Shown here one piece after another: positions 9,131-16,689 of a DNA stretch of 64,000 nucleotides. The number at the start of each line of letters is the position of its first letter. The stretch's first letter is position 1. The stretch comes from an uncultured Pelagibacteraceae bacterium (GTDB taxonomy: Bacteria; Pseudomonadota; Alphaproteobacteria; Pelagibacterales; Pelagibacteraceae), in the NCBI GenBank assembly GCA_902578935.1, contig CACHEU010000002.1, positions 62,001 to 126,000 of the forward strand. The letters are read 5' to 3'. The position numbers and the translations under genes were made by a program. Below the pieces are notes generated by a model. The model was not told the origin of the DNA and did not search any database. It was given only the letters and a program-made list of their open reading frames with translations.

Positions 9131-9529
9131 ATGGCAAAAAAGAAGAAAAACAAACAAACTACCAAAGGTCAGCTCGGTAAAAAAAAAGAAACGGCTAGAG
9201 AAAAAATGATAGGCCAAACTATCGGATATCGATATGATGTAAACTTATTGCCTGATTATAAAAAACTTACTCCTTTTTTAAAAAAATACATTGAACATAT
9301 GGGTTGGGATGATCTTAATTGGTTAGAAGATGTACATATGGGTTATGAAGAAAATAGACCTGCTGTCTTTGATAGAAATGCTAATGGCTGGGTAACTATA
9401 CCTAAAAAAATTAAATTGCCAGATAATCAACAAGATAGAGATATGATTGCACGAGAGTTGCTAGTTAAGTTTCAAATGTCTCCAAACCATCCCCTTGTAG
9501 ATTTAAAAAAAGCATACAGAAAATTTTAG
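9131..9529 (+). CDS. Unknown 132-aa protein at the end of the mgs operon
   Basis: I do not recognise this family. The ATG at 9131 follows an AAAGGATC site 10 bases after the mgsC stop; an in-frame start at 9098 would lie inside mgsC and is less likely. The first 25 residues are a strongly basic tail (MAKKKKNKQTTKGQLGKKK). The rest is a soluble, Trp/Tyr-rich acidic body (GYRYDVNLLPDY, YIEHMGWDDLNWLEDVH, NGWVTIPKKIKLP, MSPNHPLVDLKKAYRKF) with no membrane segment, signal peptide or cysteine. Same strand, tight spacing and the shared basic-tail style with MgsB and MgsC suggest an accessory of the synthase complex. That is inference. Confidence 0.75.
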   Translation: MAKKKKNKQTTKGQLGKKKETAREKMIGQTIGYRYDVNLLPDYKKLTPFLKKYIEHMGWDDLNWLEDVHMGYEENRPAVFDRNANGWVTIPKKIKLPDNQQDRDMIARELLVKFQMSPNHPLVDLKKAYRKF

Positions 9530-9542
9530 TATTTACACAATC

Positions 9543-9583
9543 TTTGGTTGAACCAAAAACTAAAAGCATTGTTATATAACAAT
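9543..9583. promoter_or_regulatory. Two palindromes upstream of amtB
   Basis: TTTGGTT and AACCAAA (9543-9557, one central G) form a 15-base palindrome. ATTGTTATATAACAAT (9568-9583) is a perfect 16-base palindrome. Both lie in the 113-base gap between the mgs operon and amtB, 60-100 bases before the amtB ATG. There is no T-tract, so they are better read as operator-type sites than terminators. The first could also fold into a weak 5-bp hairpin. The cognate regulator is unknown. Confidence 0.45.
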
Positions 9584-9642
9584 TCTACATCGTTGTACTG
9601 TTTGTCGCACCAAATACAATATCTGCAACAAGAGGAGGGAAT

Positions 9643-11022
9643 ATGACTGACGGATTAGATGCCTTAACTGTCATATTTACGGAATTTTACTACTGGATAA
9701 CAGTGGTACTCATGTTTTTAATTCACGTGGGATTCTGTATGTATGAAGTAGGGGCTTCACGTTATAAACACCACCAACATACCCTAATGAAAAACACTAT
9801 GCTGATACCTCTGGTAACAGTGACGTGGTTTTTCTTTGGTTGGTGGATTTATTGGGCTTTCCCAACTGGACCAGGTATTGCACCGTCAATAATGACGGAG
9901 AGTTCTGGTTTAATTTTAGGTGGAGGATTTGGAGCAAATGATGTTGCAAACCCTATGAGCTCAATAATGGCGATAAACTTAAATGATCATATCAACGGAG
10001 TGTTCTGGGCTGCGTTCTTACTGTTTTCATGGACAGCAGCTTCGATCGTTTCAGGAGCAATAATTGAAAGAATTACAACTTTTGCATTTGGTATTTTAGC
10101 AATTGCAATCGGTTCTGTATTTTGGACAATTGATGCTGCTTGGGGCTGGCACTTTGATGGTTGGATGGTCAAACTTTTAGGTTATCATGATGCGTATGCA
10201 TCAGGTGTAATCCACGCAGTTGCTGGAGGTTTTGCTTTAGGTGTGCTTGCTGTTTTAGGCCCACGTATTGGAAAATTTTCATCTAGCGGAGAACCAAGAA
10301 ACATTGGACCAAGAAACCCTTGGTTAGTTTCTATAGGACTGTTCTTAATTTATACAGGCTTCTGGGGATTCTATGCAGCGTGTAATATACCAATATTTGA
10401 TCTTGGACCTGAGTACGGAATGGAAGGAGTAACATTCTATACTGCAACCAACATCTATATAACACCAACAACACTTAGTGGTGTAACCATGAACTTCTTA
10501 ATGTCCTTAGCTGGCGGTTTGTTAGCAGGATATTGGATTTCAAAAGGCGATCCATTCTGGACTTATTCAAGTGGACTAGCTGGTATCATCACCGCTTCTG
10601 CGGGTAACGATCTTTATCACCCAATACAATCAATGATTATTGCATCGATTGGAGTATGGGTTGCGTACAAAATGCATTACTGGGTTGAACGTAAGTTCAA
10701 AATTGATGATGCAGTTGGCGCAGTTGCCGTTCACGGATACGCAGGAGTTGTCGGACTTGTAATATGCGGTTTCGTTCTATGGGGATATCCTTCATCAGGA
10801 TATGGAGACGCTTACGCAGCGATCAACCCAATGGGAATGATTATTGGAGCTGTTATAATGTTCGGAGTTCTTGGTTTCTTACCAGGTTGGATTTTAGCTA
10901 AAATACTTCATGCATCAGGTAAATTACGTATACCTCGTGCAGTAGAGTTAGCTGGATTAGACTATAATATCATGGAGGCTGCTAAAAAAGATGAAAAAGC
11001 AGTTTCTTCAGCAGGTAGATAG
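9643..11022 (+). CDS. amtB: Ammonium/methylammonium transporter, Amt family
   Basis: This 459-residue polytopic inner-membrane channel has about 11 predicted helices. Amt landmarks are the two pore histidines (SGVIHAVAGG and AVAVHGYAG), the Trp-rich vestibule region and GLAGIITASAGNDL. It lacks a cleavable signal. A strong AGAGGAGGG site precedes the ATG. It imports ammonium and can carry methylammonium, which fits its place between the N-methylglutamate synthase genes and gmaS. It may serve methylamine uptake, recapture of released ammonium, or both. A small membrane-protein gene follows after 16 bases, then a terminator. Regulation is probably through the palindromes upstream. No glnK/PII gene is nearby. 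Confidence 0.93.
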   Translation: MTDGLDALTVIFTEFYYWITVVLMFLIHVGFCMYEVGASRYKHHQHTLMKNTMLIPLVTVTWFFFGWWIYWAFPTGPGIAPSIMTESSGLILGGGFGANDVANPMSSIMAINLNDHINGVFWAAFLLFSWTAASIVSGAIIERITTFAFGILAIAIGSVFWTIDAAWGWHFDGWMVKLLGYHDAYASGVIHAVAGGFALGVLAVLGPRIGKFSSSGEPRNIGPRNPWLVSIGLFLIYTGFWGFYAACNIPIFDLGPEYGMEGVTFYTATNIYITPTTLSGVTMNFLMSLAGGLLAGYWISKGDPFWTYSSGLAGIITASAGNDLYHPIQSMIIASIGVWVAYKMHYWVERKFKIDDAVGAVAVHGYAGVVGLVICGFVLWGYPSSGYGDAYAAINPMGMIIGAVIMFGVLGFLPGWILAKILHASGKLRIPRAVELAGLDYNIMEAAKKDEKAVSSAGR

Positions 11023-11038
11023 AAAGGAGAAATGACTT

Positions 11039-11284
11039 ATGGCTACATTAACTAATTGGGTAGAACATCTAACAACTGATGTTGACCCAGCGACGGATGG
11101 AATACAGGTTGCCGGGGAAATTTATCCTATGGTTGGAACCGAAGGATGGTTACTTTTGATTGGTATCATTTTCTGGTTAGCATGGCATTTTGCAACTGGC
11201 TCTGGAGAGGCAGAGGAGCAAAGCAAGTTAGCCAAGAAATCACCGGGACCAAACGCTCATAAAAGTAATATACCTGAGTGGTAA
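11039..11284 (+). CDS. Small single-span membrane protein co-transcribed with amtB
   Basis: This 81-residue protein begins 16 bases after amtB, behind an AAAGGAGA site, and is closed off by the terminator at 11304. It has an acidic N-terminal part, one hydrophobic helix (WLLLIGIIFWLAWHF, residues 38-52) and a polar tail rich in Glu, Lys and Pro. I do not recognise the family. The position suggests a partner or regulator of AmtB, but nothing in the sequence proves it. Confidence 0.72.
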   Translation: MATLTNWVEHLTTDVDPATDGIQVAGEIYPMVGTEGWLLLIGIIFWLAWHFATGSGEAEEQSKLAKKSPGPNAHKSNIPEW

Positions 11285-11303
11285 TCTGAAATATTAAAAA
11301 ATT

Positions 11304-11335
11304 GGGCGCTAATTTACTTAGCGCCCTTTTTTATT
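11304..11335 (+). terminator. Rho-independent terminator after amtB
   Basis: GGGCGCTAA (11304-11312) and TTAGCGCCC (11318-11326) form a perfect 9-bp stem with a 5-base loop, followed directly by six T. It ends the amtB transcript 20 bases after the 81-aa gene. It is one of only three convincing intrinsic terminators in the window. Confidence 0.92.
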
Positions 11336-11353
11336 TTATTTATTTTAGAAATT

Positions 11354-11497
11354 ATGGAAAACGAAGATAAAAATAAAAATCAAAGACCATCTAGAATGAT
11401 TAATATAGCTTTTCCTAAAGCTAAATATGGTTTCTATATAGCTATATTTATTATTGCTATGGTTTTATTAATACTTTACGGGAATTTAATATTATAA
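11354..11497 (+). CDS. 47-aa single-span membrane microprotein
   Basis: An ATG at 11354 opens 47 codons ending with TAA at 11497. The product has a charged, Asn/Lys-rich N-terminus (MENEDKNKNQRPSRMIN), a basic flank (FPKAKYG) and one hydrophobic helix (FYIAIFIIAMVLLILY) to the end, a classic small membrane protein layout with the basic side in the cytoplasm. It sits between the amtB terminator and gmaS, 12 bases before the gmaS ATG. No good Shine-Dalgarno is visible. It may be a real microprotein or a chance frame; the protein-like arrangement favours the former. Confidence 0.5.
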   Translation: MENEDKNKNQRPSRMINIAFPKAKYGFYIAIFIIAMVLLILYGNLIL

Positions 11498-11509
11498 ATA
11501 ATAAATTTT

Positions 11510-12835
11510 ATGGCTAAAGATTTATCAAAAATAGCAAAACAAAAGAAAATTAAATATTTTTTAATTAGTTTTGTTGATTTGTTTGGAGTTTTAAGATCAA
11601 AATTGGTTCCAGCAGAAGCAATAAAAGACATGCAAGCAAGCGGAGCAGGTTTTGCAGGATTTGCTACATGGTTAGATATGACTCCAGCAGACTCAGATAT
11701 GTTTGCTATTCCAGATCCTGAAAGTTTAATCCAACTTCCTTGGAATAAAGAAGTTGGGTGGTTAGCATCAGATTTGTGGATGGAAGGTAAGCCTGTAGAA
11801 GCATCACCAAGAGTAATGTTGAAAAAACAGATTAGTATACTGTCCAAAAAAAACATGGTTTTAAAATCTGGTGTGGAGTCCGAGTACTTCTTAATTAATT
11901 CTGAAGGAACTGCCATATCAGATTTACGAGATACACAATCTAAACCTTGTTACGATCAATCTGCATTAATGCGCCAATACCCTTTAATAAAAGAGATTTG
12001 TGATTCAATGATTAAATTAGGCTGGGGCCCTTATCAGAACGATCATGAGGATGCCAACGGACAATTTGAAATGAATTGGAATTATAGTGATAGCCTCACA
12101 ACAGCAGACCGCCATGTGTTTTTTAAGTTTATGGTTAAAACAATTGCAGAAAAACATGGTTTAAGAGCTACTTTTATGCCTAAACCTTTTGAAAATCTAA
12201 CTGGAAATGGTTGTCATGCACACGTATCTCTGTGGAACGGAAATAAAAATTTATTTTTAGATAAAGGAGATAGGTTAGGACTTACAAAATTAGCTTATAA
12301 TTTTTTAGGAGGTATTTTATATTCTGCGGAAGCATTGAGTGCTTTTTTTAATCCTTCAATTAATAGTTATCGAAGAATTGATGCGCCTGCTCCTACTTCT
12401 GGAGCATCTTGGTCACCAAGCAAAATATCTTATACAGGAAACAACAGAACTCACATGATTAGAATACCGGATCCAGGACGTTTTGAATTACGTCTGATGG
12501 ATGGATCAGCTAATCCATATCTTCTTCAAGCCGGCATAATAGCTTCAGGAATTCACGGGATGGAACAAAAGCGTGATCCTGGCCAACCTTTGTTTATCAA
12601 TATGTATACAGAGGGAGATAAGTATCCAAACCTAAAAAAACTTCCATCAAACCTAGAACAAGCTTTGGAACATCTCAGCAATAGTGAAATTTTATTGTCA
12701 GCTCTTGGTAAAAAAAATGTAGAAAGTTATTTAAAATTGAAAGAGCAGGAATTGAAAGATTTTAACTCTAAAGAAAGTTTTTCAAAAAAAGATCCAATAA
12801 CTGAGTGGGAAAAGTTAAATACTTTAGATTGTTAG
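11510..12835 (+). CDS. gmaS: Gamma-glutamylmethylamide synthetase (glutamine synthetase type III/GlnT-like)
   Basis: GmaS makes gamma-glutamylmethylamide from methylamine, glutamate and ATP, the entry step of the N-methylglutamate pathway. The 441-residue protein has the GlnT/GmaS pattern: KYFLISFVDLFGVLRSK, FATWLDMTPADSDMFAIPDP, NDHEDANGQFEMNW, NGCHAHVSLWNG and INSYRRIDAPAP. It resembles the Roseobacter and Methylocella GmaS sequences as I remember them much more closely than the ligase at 4465 does. It is divided from amtB by a terminator. It meets mgdD tail to tail, with stop codons overlapping in TTAG (12832-12835). GlnT-type glutamine synthesis is the alternative role. Confidence 0.8.
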   Translation: MAKDLSKIAKQKKIKYFLISFVDLFGVLRSKLVPAEAIKDMQASGAGFAGFATWLDMTPADSDMFAIPDPESLIQLPWNKEVGWLASDLWMEGKPVEASPRVMLKKQISILSKKNMVLKSGVESEYFLINSEGTAISDLRDTQSKPCYDQSALMRQYPLIKEICDSMIKLGWGPYQNDHEDANGQFEMNWNYSDSLTTADRHVFFKFMVKTIAEKHGLRATFMPKPFENLTGNGCHAHVSLWNGNKNLFLDKGDRLGLTKLAYNFLGGILYSAEALSAFFNPSINSYRRIDAPAPTSGASWSPSKISYTGNNRTHMIRIPDPGRFELRLMDGSANPYLLQAGIIASGIHGMEQKRDPGQPLFINMYTEGDKYPNLKKLPSNLEQALEHLSNSEILLSALGKKNVESYLKLKEQELKDFNSKESFSKKDPITEWEKLNTLDC

Positions 12836-13419
12836 ACACCAAAGTATCCAAATTCCAAGGCAGCATCAGTGATATGATGGTGAAAAGTTTCACCAAAACT
12901 TCTTAAAGCTAACAAATTGAATGTATCCGGATTATTATTAACAAAATCAACCATAACAGTAATTCCGTTAAAAACTGTTCCAGCACAATTGTTTACTTGA
13001 ATTTCATTAATATTAATTGGACATCCTTTTTTTAAAACTTCTTTTGCTTGGATACCTTTTATTTGTATTACAGCTCTTGAGTGCGAAATATCTGTAACAG
13101 CGAAATTTTTATCATCACACTTATCTTTAATAGTACTAATAATATTTTTTTTACTAGATATAACCAACCAAGTTCTTGGTGCACTCCATAGAATTCTTGT
13201 TTCTTTATTTGTTGTTACTTTTGGGCTTTCTAAAGGCAAATCTAAATCTCCTATCTTTATAGTGCCAAGTTCAATCTTTGATTTTTTGTATTGAACCAAT
13301 TGAATTATTGCTAAATTTTTTACTTCAGAAATTTGGAGCAAACTTTTTCCATCTTTTTTATGAGAATTTCCAAAACGACCTTTCTTATGAATATATTGTA
13401 ATGAAGTTACCGCTGTCAT
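12832..13419 (-). CDS. mgdD: N-methylglutamate dehydrogenase subunit D (sarcosine oxidase gamma-like)
   Basis: This 195-residue protein resembles the gamma chain of heterotetrameric sarcosine oxidase, a small GcvT-fold-like subunit that contacts the alpha chain. Recognisable stretches are RILWSAPRTWLVIS, VTDISHSRAVIQIKG and LALRSFGETFHHHITDAALEFG near the C-terminus. It is the last gene of the mgd operon, and its ATG overlaps the mgdC stop by 4 bases. Gamma subunits are poorly conserved; the position gives the call its strength. Confidence 0.8.
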   Translation of the reverse strand: MTAVTSLQYIHKKGRFGNSHKKDGKSLLQISEVKNLAIIQLVQYKKSKIELGTIKIGDLDLPLESPKVTTNKETRILWSAPRTWLVISSKKNIISTIKDKCDDKNFAVTDISHSRAVIQIKGIQAKEVLKKGCPININEIQVNNCAGTVFNGITVMVDFVNNNPDTFNLLALRSFGETFHHHITDAALEFGYFGV

Positions 13420-16412
13420 GATCTTACCCTTTCTCCTTTAGGATCGACATAATGTGAGGAAACCACTTCCACTTCGATACTTTTATTCTTTAATGGCGAA
13501 AGAGCGTAAAGTTTTTCTCCTATTCTTTTTTTTCCTTCTTTGAGAATAGCTAAAGAAAAAGGATTGTTATATTCAACACTCCAACAGGAAGCCGATATAT
13601 GTCCAAGTTTTGGGTTAGGTAAAGCAGCATTTTTATCTTTAACCAAATGAGATCCTTCTGGAATCATAGTTTTTTTATCTACAGGTATTACACCAACAAT
13701 TTTTTCTCTATTGGGATTTAAAAATGCCTCTCTATTTAAAGATCTTTTTCCAACAAAATCTTTTTTCTTACTTAACATACCTTCAAGAGAAAGGTCAGAA
13801 GGGATTGTTCTGCCATCAATCTCCGATCCTGCTACGTGTCCCATTTCTATTCTTAATGTTGAAAGAGCTTCTGTACCATACGGTTGTATACCCATGCTTT
13901 TTCCTAAGTTCATTATTTTTTCCCACATAAAAATTCCATGGTTAGATTCGACATTAATTTCATAAGCTAATTCACCAGAAAATGAAATTCTGAAAACTCT
14001 TGCTGGAATTCCAAATAAATTTTCTTCTTTGAATCCCATAAATGGAAAACCTTCGTTAGAAACATCGGTTTCAGGAAAAAGTTTTTTTAATAATTCTCTT
14101 GATTTAGGACCAGCTACAGCTGCGCCTGCCCACTGTTCGGTCGTTGACAAGACATTTACATCTAATTCAGGCCAAACTACTTGTAAATAATATTCTAAAT
14201 GCGCTAAAACATTTACTGCTTGGGCTGTTGTTGTTGTCATGTGAAAATGATTTTCCGAAATTCTAGTTGTTGTTCCATCATCAAAAACAATTCCATCTTC
14301 TCTTAACATTACACCATACCTTGCTTTTCCAACCGGCAGTTTCATCCAAGCATTTGTATAAACCCTATTTAAAAATTCTGCTGAATCAGGACCTTTGATG
14401 TCTATTTTACCTAACGAAGTAACATCACAAATTCCAACATTTTTTCTTACGTTTGCACCTTCTCGTTTCGCAGCCTGTTGCAAAGTTTCATTTCCTTGTT
14501 TGTAATAACGAGGTCTTAACCAAAGACCAGCGTCAACAAATACCGCATTATTTTTCTCATGCCATGAATGCATCGGAGATTTTCTTGTGGGTCGGTAATG
14601 TTTTCCAACCTCCCTTCCTACAATTGTTCCAATTGTAACTGGTGTATAAGGAGGTCTAAAAGTAGTATGTCCAACCTCAGGTACAATTTTATTTTCTATG
14701 TTTGAAACTAACTGTAGTCCATTTAAGTTACTTGTTTTTCCTTGATCTGTGGCCATACCAAGCGTTGTATATCTTTTTACATGTTCAATAGATCTAAATC
14801 CTTCTCTTATAGCTAACTCTATGTCTGAAACATAAACATCATTTTGAAAATCCACACACCTTTTATATTTTTTGTTTTCTGGCAAAGGCATACACCAAAA
14901 TTTTTCATAGTTATCATAGCTTTTTTCATTTGATGTTGGAGGATCACTTTTTATATTTTTTTTAGTTAGTTTGTTTGATACTTCAAATCCTTTATTGAAA
15001 CCGTCTTCCAAAGATTTTTTCAAAGTAAAAGATCCGTTTGCAGATCCTATCGTAGTTTCATTTTGGTGCGATTGATTAGGTATAAATGCACTAATGATTT
15101 CATCAAATTTTAATTTATTTCCAGACTGAGATGCAAGATGTACTGTAGGAGTCCAATTTCCAGAAACGCATATACAGTCACAAGGAATATTTTCTAAATT
15201 TTCATAACCAGATTTATCGTTATTTAATTTGCCGACTGTAGCTGAGCTTACTCTCAAATAACCTTTTGTATTAGCTACCGCATGAGAAAACTTAATGTTG
15301 ACACCTAAATCCTTGGCTTCTTTGACTGCTGTGCCTTCTGAATTTTTTCTAATATCAACAACTAATGGGTTAATTCCATTTTTTTTAAATTCTATTGCCG
15401 CATCATAAGCGCTATCGTTATTAGTAAAAATAACTGGTTTTTTTCCAACTAAAACACCATATTTTTTTATATATTCTTTCGCTGCTGACGCTAATAATAT
15501 TCCCGGTCTATCATTATTTCCAAAAATTAAAGGTCGTTCTATTGATCCTGTGGAAACCAAAACTTCTTTTGCTCTTATGTACCAAAGTTTTTGTCTAGGT
15601 GTATATTTGTTTGGAGATTCAATATGATCTTTTGTTCTCTCAAACATTACCATCATATTGTGATCATAATATCCAAAAACCTGTGATCTATTTTTTATAA
15701 CTACATTGGGCATTGATTTTAACTGTTCCACTGTTTCATCAGCCCATTCCTTTCCAGTTTTATTTCCGATAGTAACTTGATCAGTGAGTAAACTTCCTCC
15801 AAATTTTGATTTATCTTCTGCCAAAATAACCCGAGCTCCATTTTTTGCTGCAGCTAAAGCGCTTCCCAATCCAGAAGGACCTGAACCCACAACTAAAACA
15901 TCACAATGTTCAAACTTATGTTCATATCTATCAGGATCTGGTTTTAAAGGAGCCACACCTAAACCAGCAGCTTTTCTTATAATAGGTTCATAAATTTTAT
16001 GCCAAAAGCTTTTTGGCCACATAAAAGTTTTGTAATAAAATCCAGCTGGAAAAAATTTACTTAAAAAATTGTTTATTGCACCAAAATCAAAAGATACAGA
16101 TGGCCAACAATTTTGGCTTTTTGCAACTAATCCTTCAACTAATTCAACTTCTGTTGCAACAGCATTAGGTTCAGTTTTTGCTCCGTTATATAATTGAACT
16201 TTGGCATTAGGCTCATCTTCTTTAGACCCTATAAATCCTCTTGGTCTATGATATTTAAAGCTACGGCCAACCAAATGAATCCCATTCGCTAGCAAAGCTG
16301 ACGCCAATGTATCTCCATGATAACCAAAATACTTTTTTCCATTGAATTTAAATGAAATGCTTTTTTTTCTATTGATGTAACCTTCTTTATCTAATCTATA
16401 TTTTTGTGTCAT
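13416..16412 (-). CDS. mgdC: N-methylglutamate dehydrogenase subunit C (sarcosine oxidase alpha-like, folate-binding)
   Basis: The 998-residue large subunit has three visible parts. An N-terminal ferredoxin-like domain (about 15-100) has no cluster cysteines, as usual for this family. A dinucleotide-binding oxidoreductase region follows (VLVVGSGPSGLGSAL, from residue 172; second site VTIGTIVGREVG). A C-terminal GcvT domain (about 610-990) hands the methyl-derived one-carbon unit to tetrahydrofolate. In the N-methylglutamate enzyme this yields glutamate and methylene-tetrahydrofolate. The operon runs mgdA, mgdB, mgdC, mgdD with gaps of 3 and 7 bases, then a 4-base overlap. A plain sarcosine oxidase would look the same; the mgs and gmaS genes favour N-methylglutamate. 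Confidence 0.86.
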   Translation of the reverse strand: MTQKYRLDKEGYINRKKSISFKFNGKKYFGYHGDTLASALLANGIHLVGRSFKYHRPRGFIGSKEDEPNAKVQLYNGAKTEPNAVATEVELVEGLVAKSQNCWPSVSFDFGAINNFLSKFFPAGFYYKTFMWPKSFWHKIYEPIIRKAAGLGVAPLKPDPDRYEHKFEHCDVLVVGSGPSGLGSALAAAKNGARVILAEDKSKFGGSLLTDQVTIGNKTGKEWADETVEQLKSMPNVVIKNRSQVFGYYDHNMMVMFERTKDHIESPNKYTPRQKLWYIRAKEVLVSTGSIERPLIFGNNDRPGILLASAAKEYIKKYGVLVGKKPVIFTNNDSAYDAAIEFKKNGINPLVVDIRKNSEGTAVKEAKDLGVNIKFSHAVANTKGYLRVSSATVGKLNNDKSGYENLENIPCDCICVSGNWTPTVHLASQSGNKLKFDEIISAFIPNQSHQNETTIGSANGSFTLKKSLEDGFNKGFEVSNKLTKKNIKSDPPTSNEKSYDNYEKFWCMPLPENKKYKRCVDFQNDVYVSDIELAIREGFRSIEHVKRYTTLGMATDQGKTSNLNGLQLVSNIENKIVPEVGHTTFRPPYTPVTIGTIVGREVGKHYRPTRKSPMHSWHEKNNAVFVDAGLWLRPRYYKQGNETLQQAAKREGANVRKNVGICDVTSLGKIDIKGPDSAEFLNRVYTNAWMKLPVGKARYGVMLREDGIVFDDGTTTRISENHFHMTTTTAQAVNVLAHLEYYLQVVWPELDVNVLSTTEQWAGAAVAGPKSRELLKKLFPETDVSNEGFPFMGFKEENLFGIPARVFRISFSGELAYEINVESNHGIFMWEKIMNLGKSMGIQPYGTEALSTLRIEMGHVAGSEIDGRTIPSDLSLEGMLSKKKDFVGKRSLNREAFLNPNREKIVGVIPVDKKTMIPEGSHLVKDKNAALPNPKLGHISASCWSVEYNNPFSLAILKEGKKRIGEKLYALSPLKNKSIEVEVVSSHYVDPKGERVRS

Positions 16413-16419
16413 GAAAAGA

Positions 16420-16686
16420 TTATAATTCCTCAGTTAATTTAGCTGTTTTAAAAATCTCATGGGTTGATGTATCTCTTAAAACTTTAAACCATTGTCTACA
16501 TCCAGCTACATGATGCCATAACTCGGAATGTTTACCTCTCGGATTTTTTCTAAGATAAATAAAATTATCCCAGTCTTTATCTGAAACTTCTTTTCCCAGC
16601 TCTGGCCTTTTTATATTTGAGTCTCCACCATAAGAAAATTCATTTTGAGATCTTGATCCGCAATAAGGGCATTTAATTTCTAGCAT
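16420..16686 (-). CDS. mgdB: N-methylglutamate dehydrogenase subunit B (sarcosine oxidase delta-like)
   Basis: This 88-residue zinc-binding subunit corresponds to SoxD. The metal site is Cys6 and Cys9 (KCPYCGSR) with a His/Cys pair in WHHVAGCRQWF (His59 and Cys63). YLRKNPRGKHSELWHH is the family's central signature. Delta chains bind one Zn and help the alpha and beta subunits pack. It begins 3 bases after mgdA and is followed after 7 bases by mgdC, matching the standard soxBDAG gene order. Confidence 0.9.
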   Translation of the reverse strand: MLEIKCPYCGSRSQNEFSYGGDSNIKRPELGKEVSDKDWDNFIYLRKNPRGKHSELWHHVAGCRQWFKVLRDTSTHEIFKTAKLTEEL

Positions 16687-16689
16687 TTA

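Noticed and set aside
9543-9557. Terminator after the mgs operon
   Set aside because: The stem is only about 5 bp as a hairpin and no T-tract follows.
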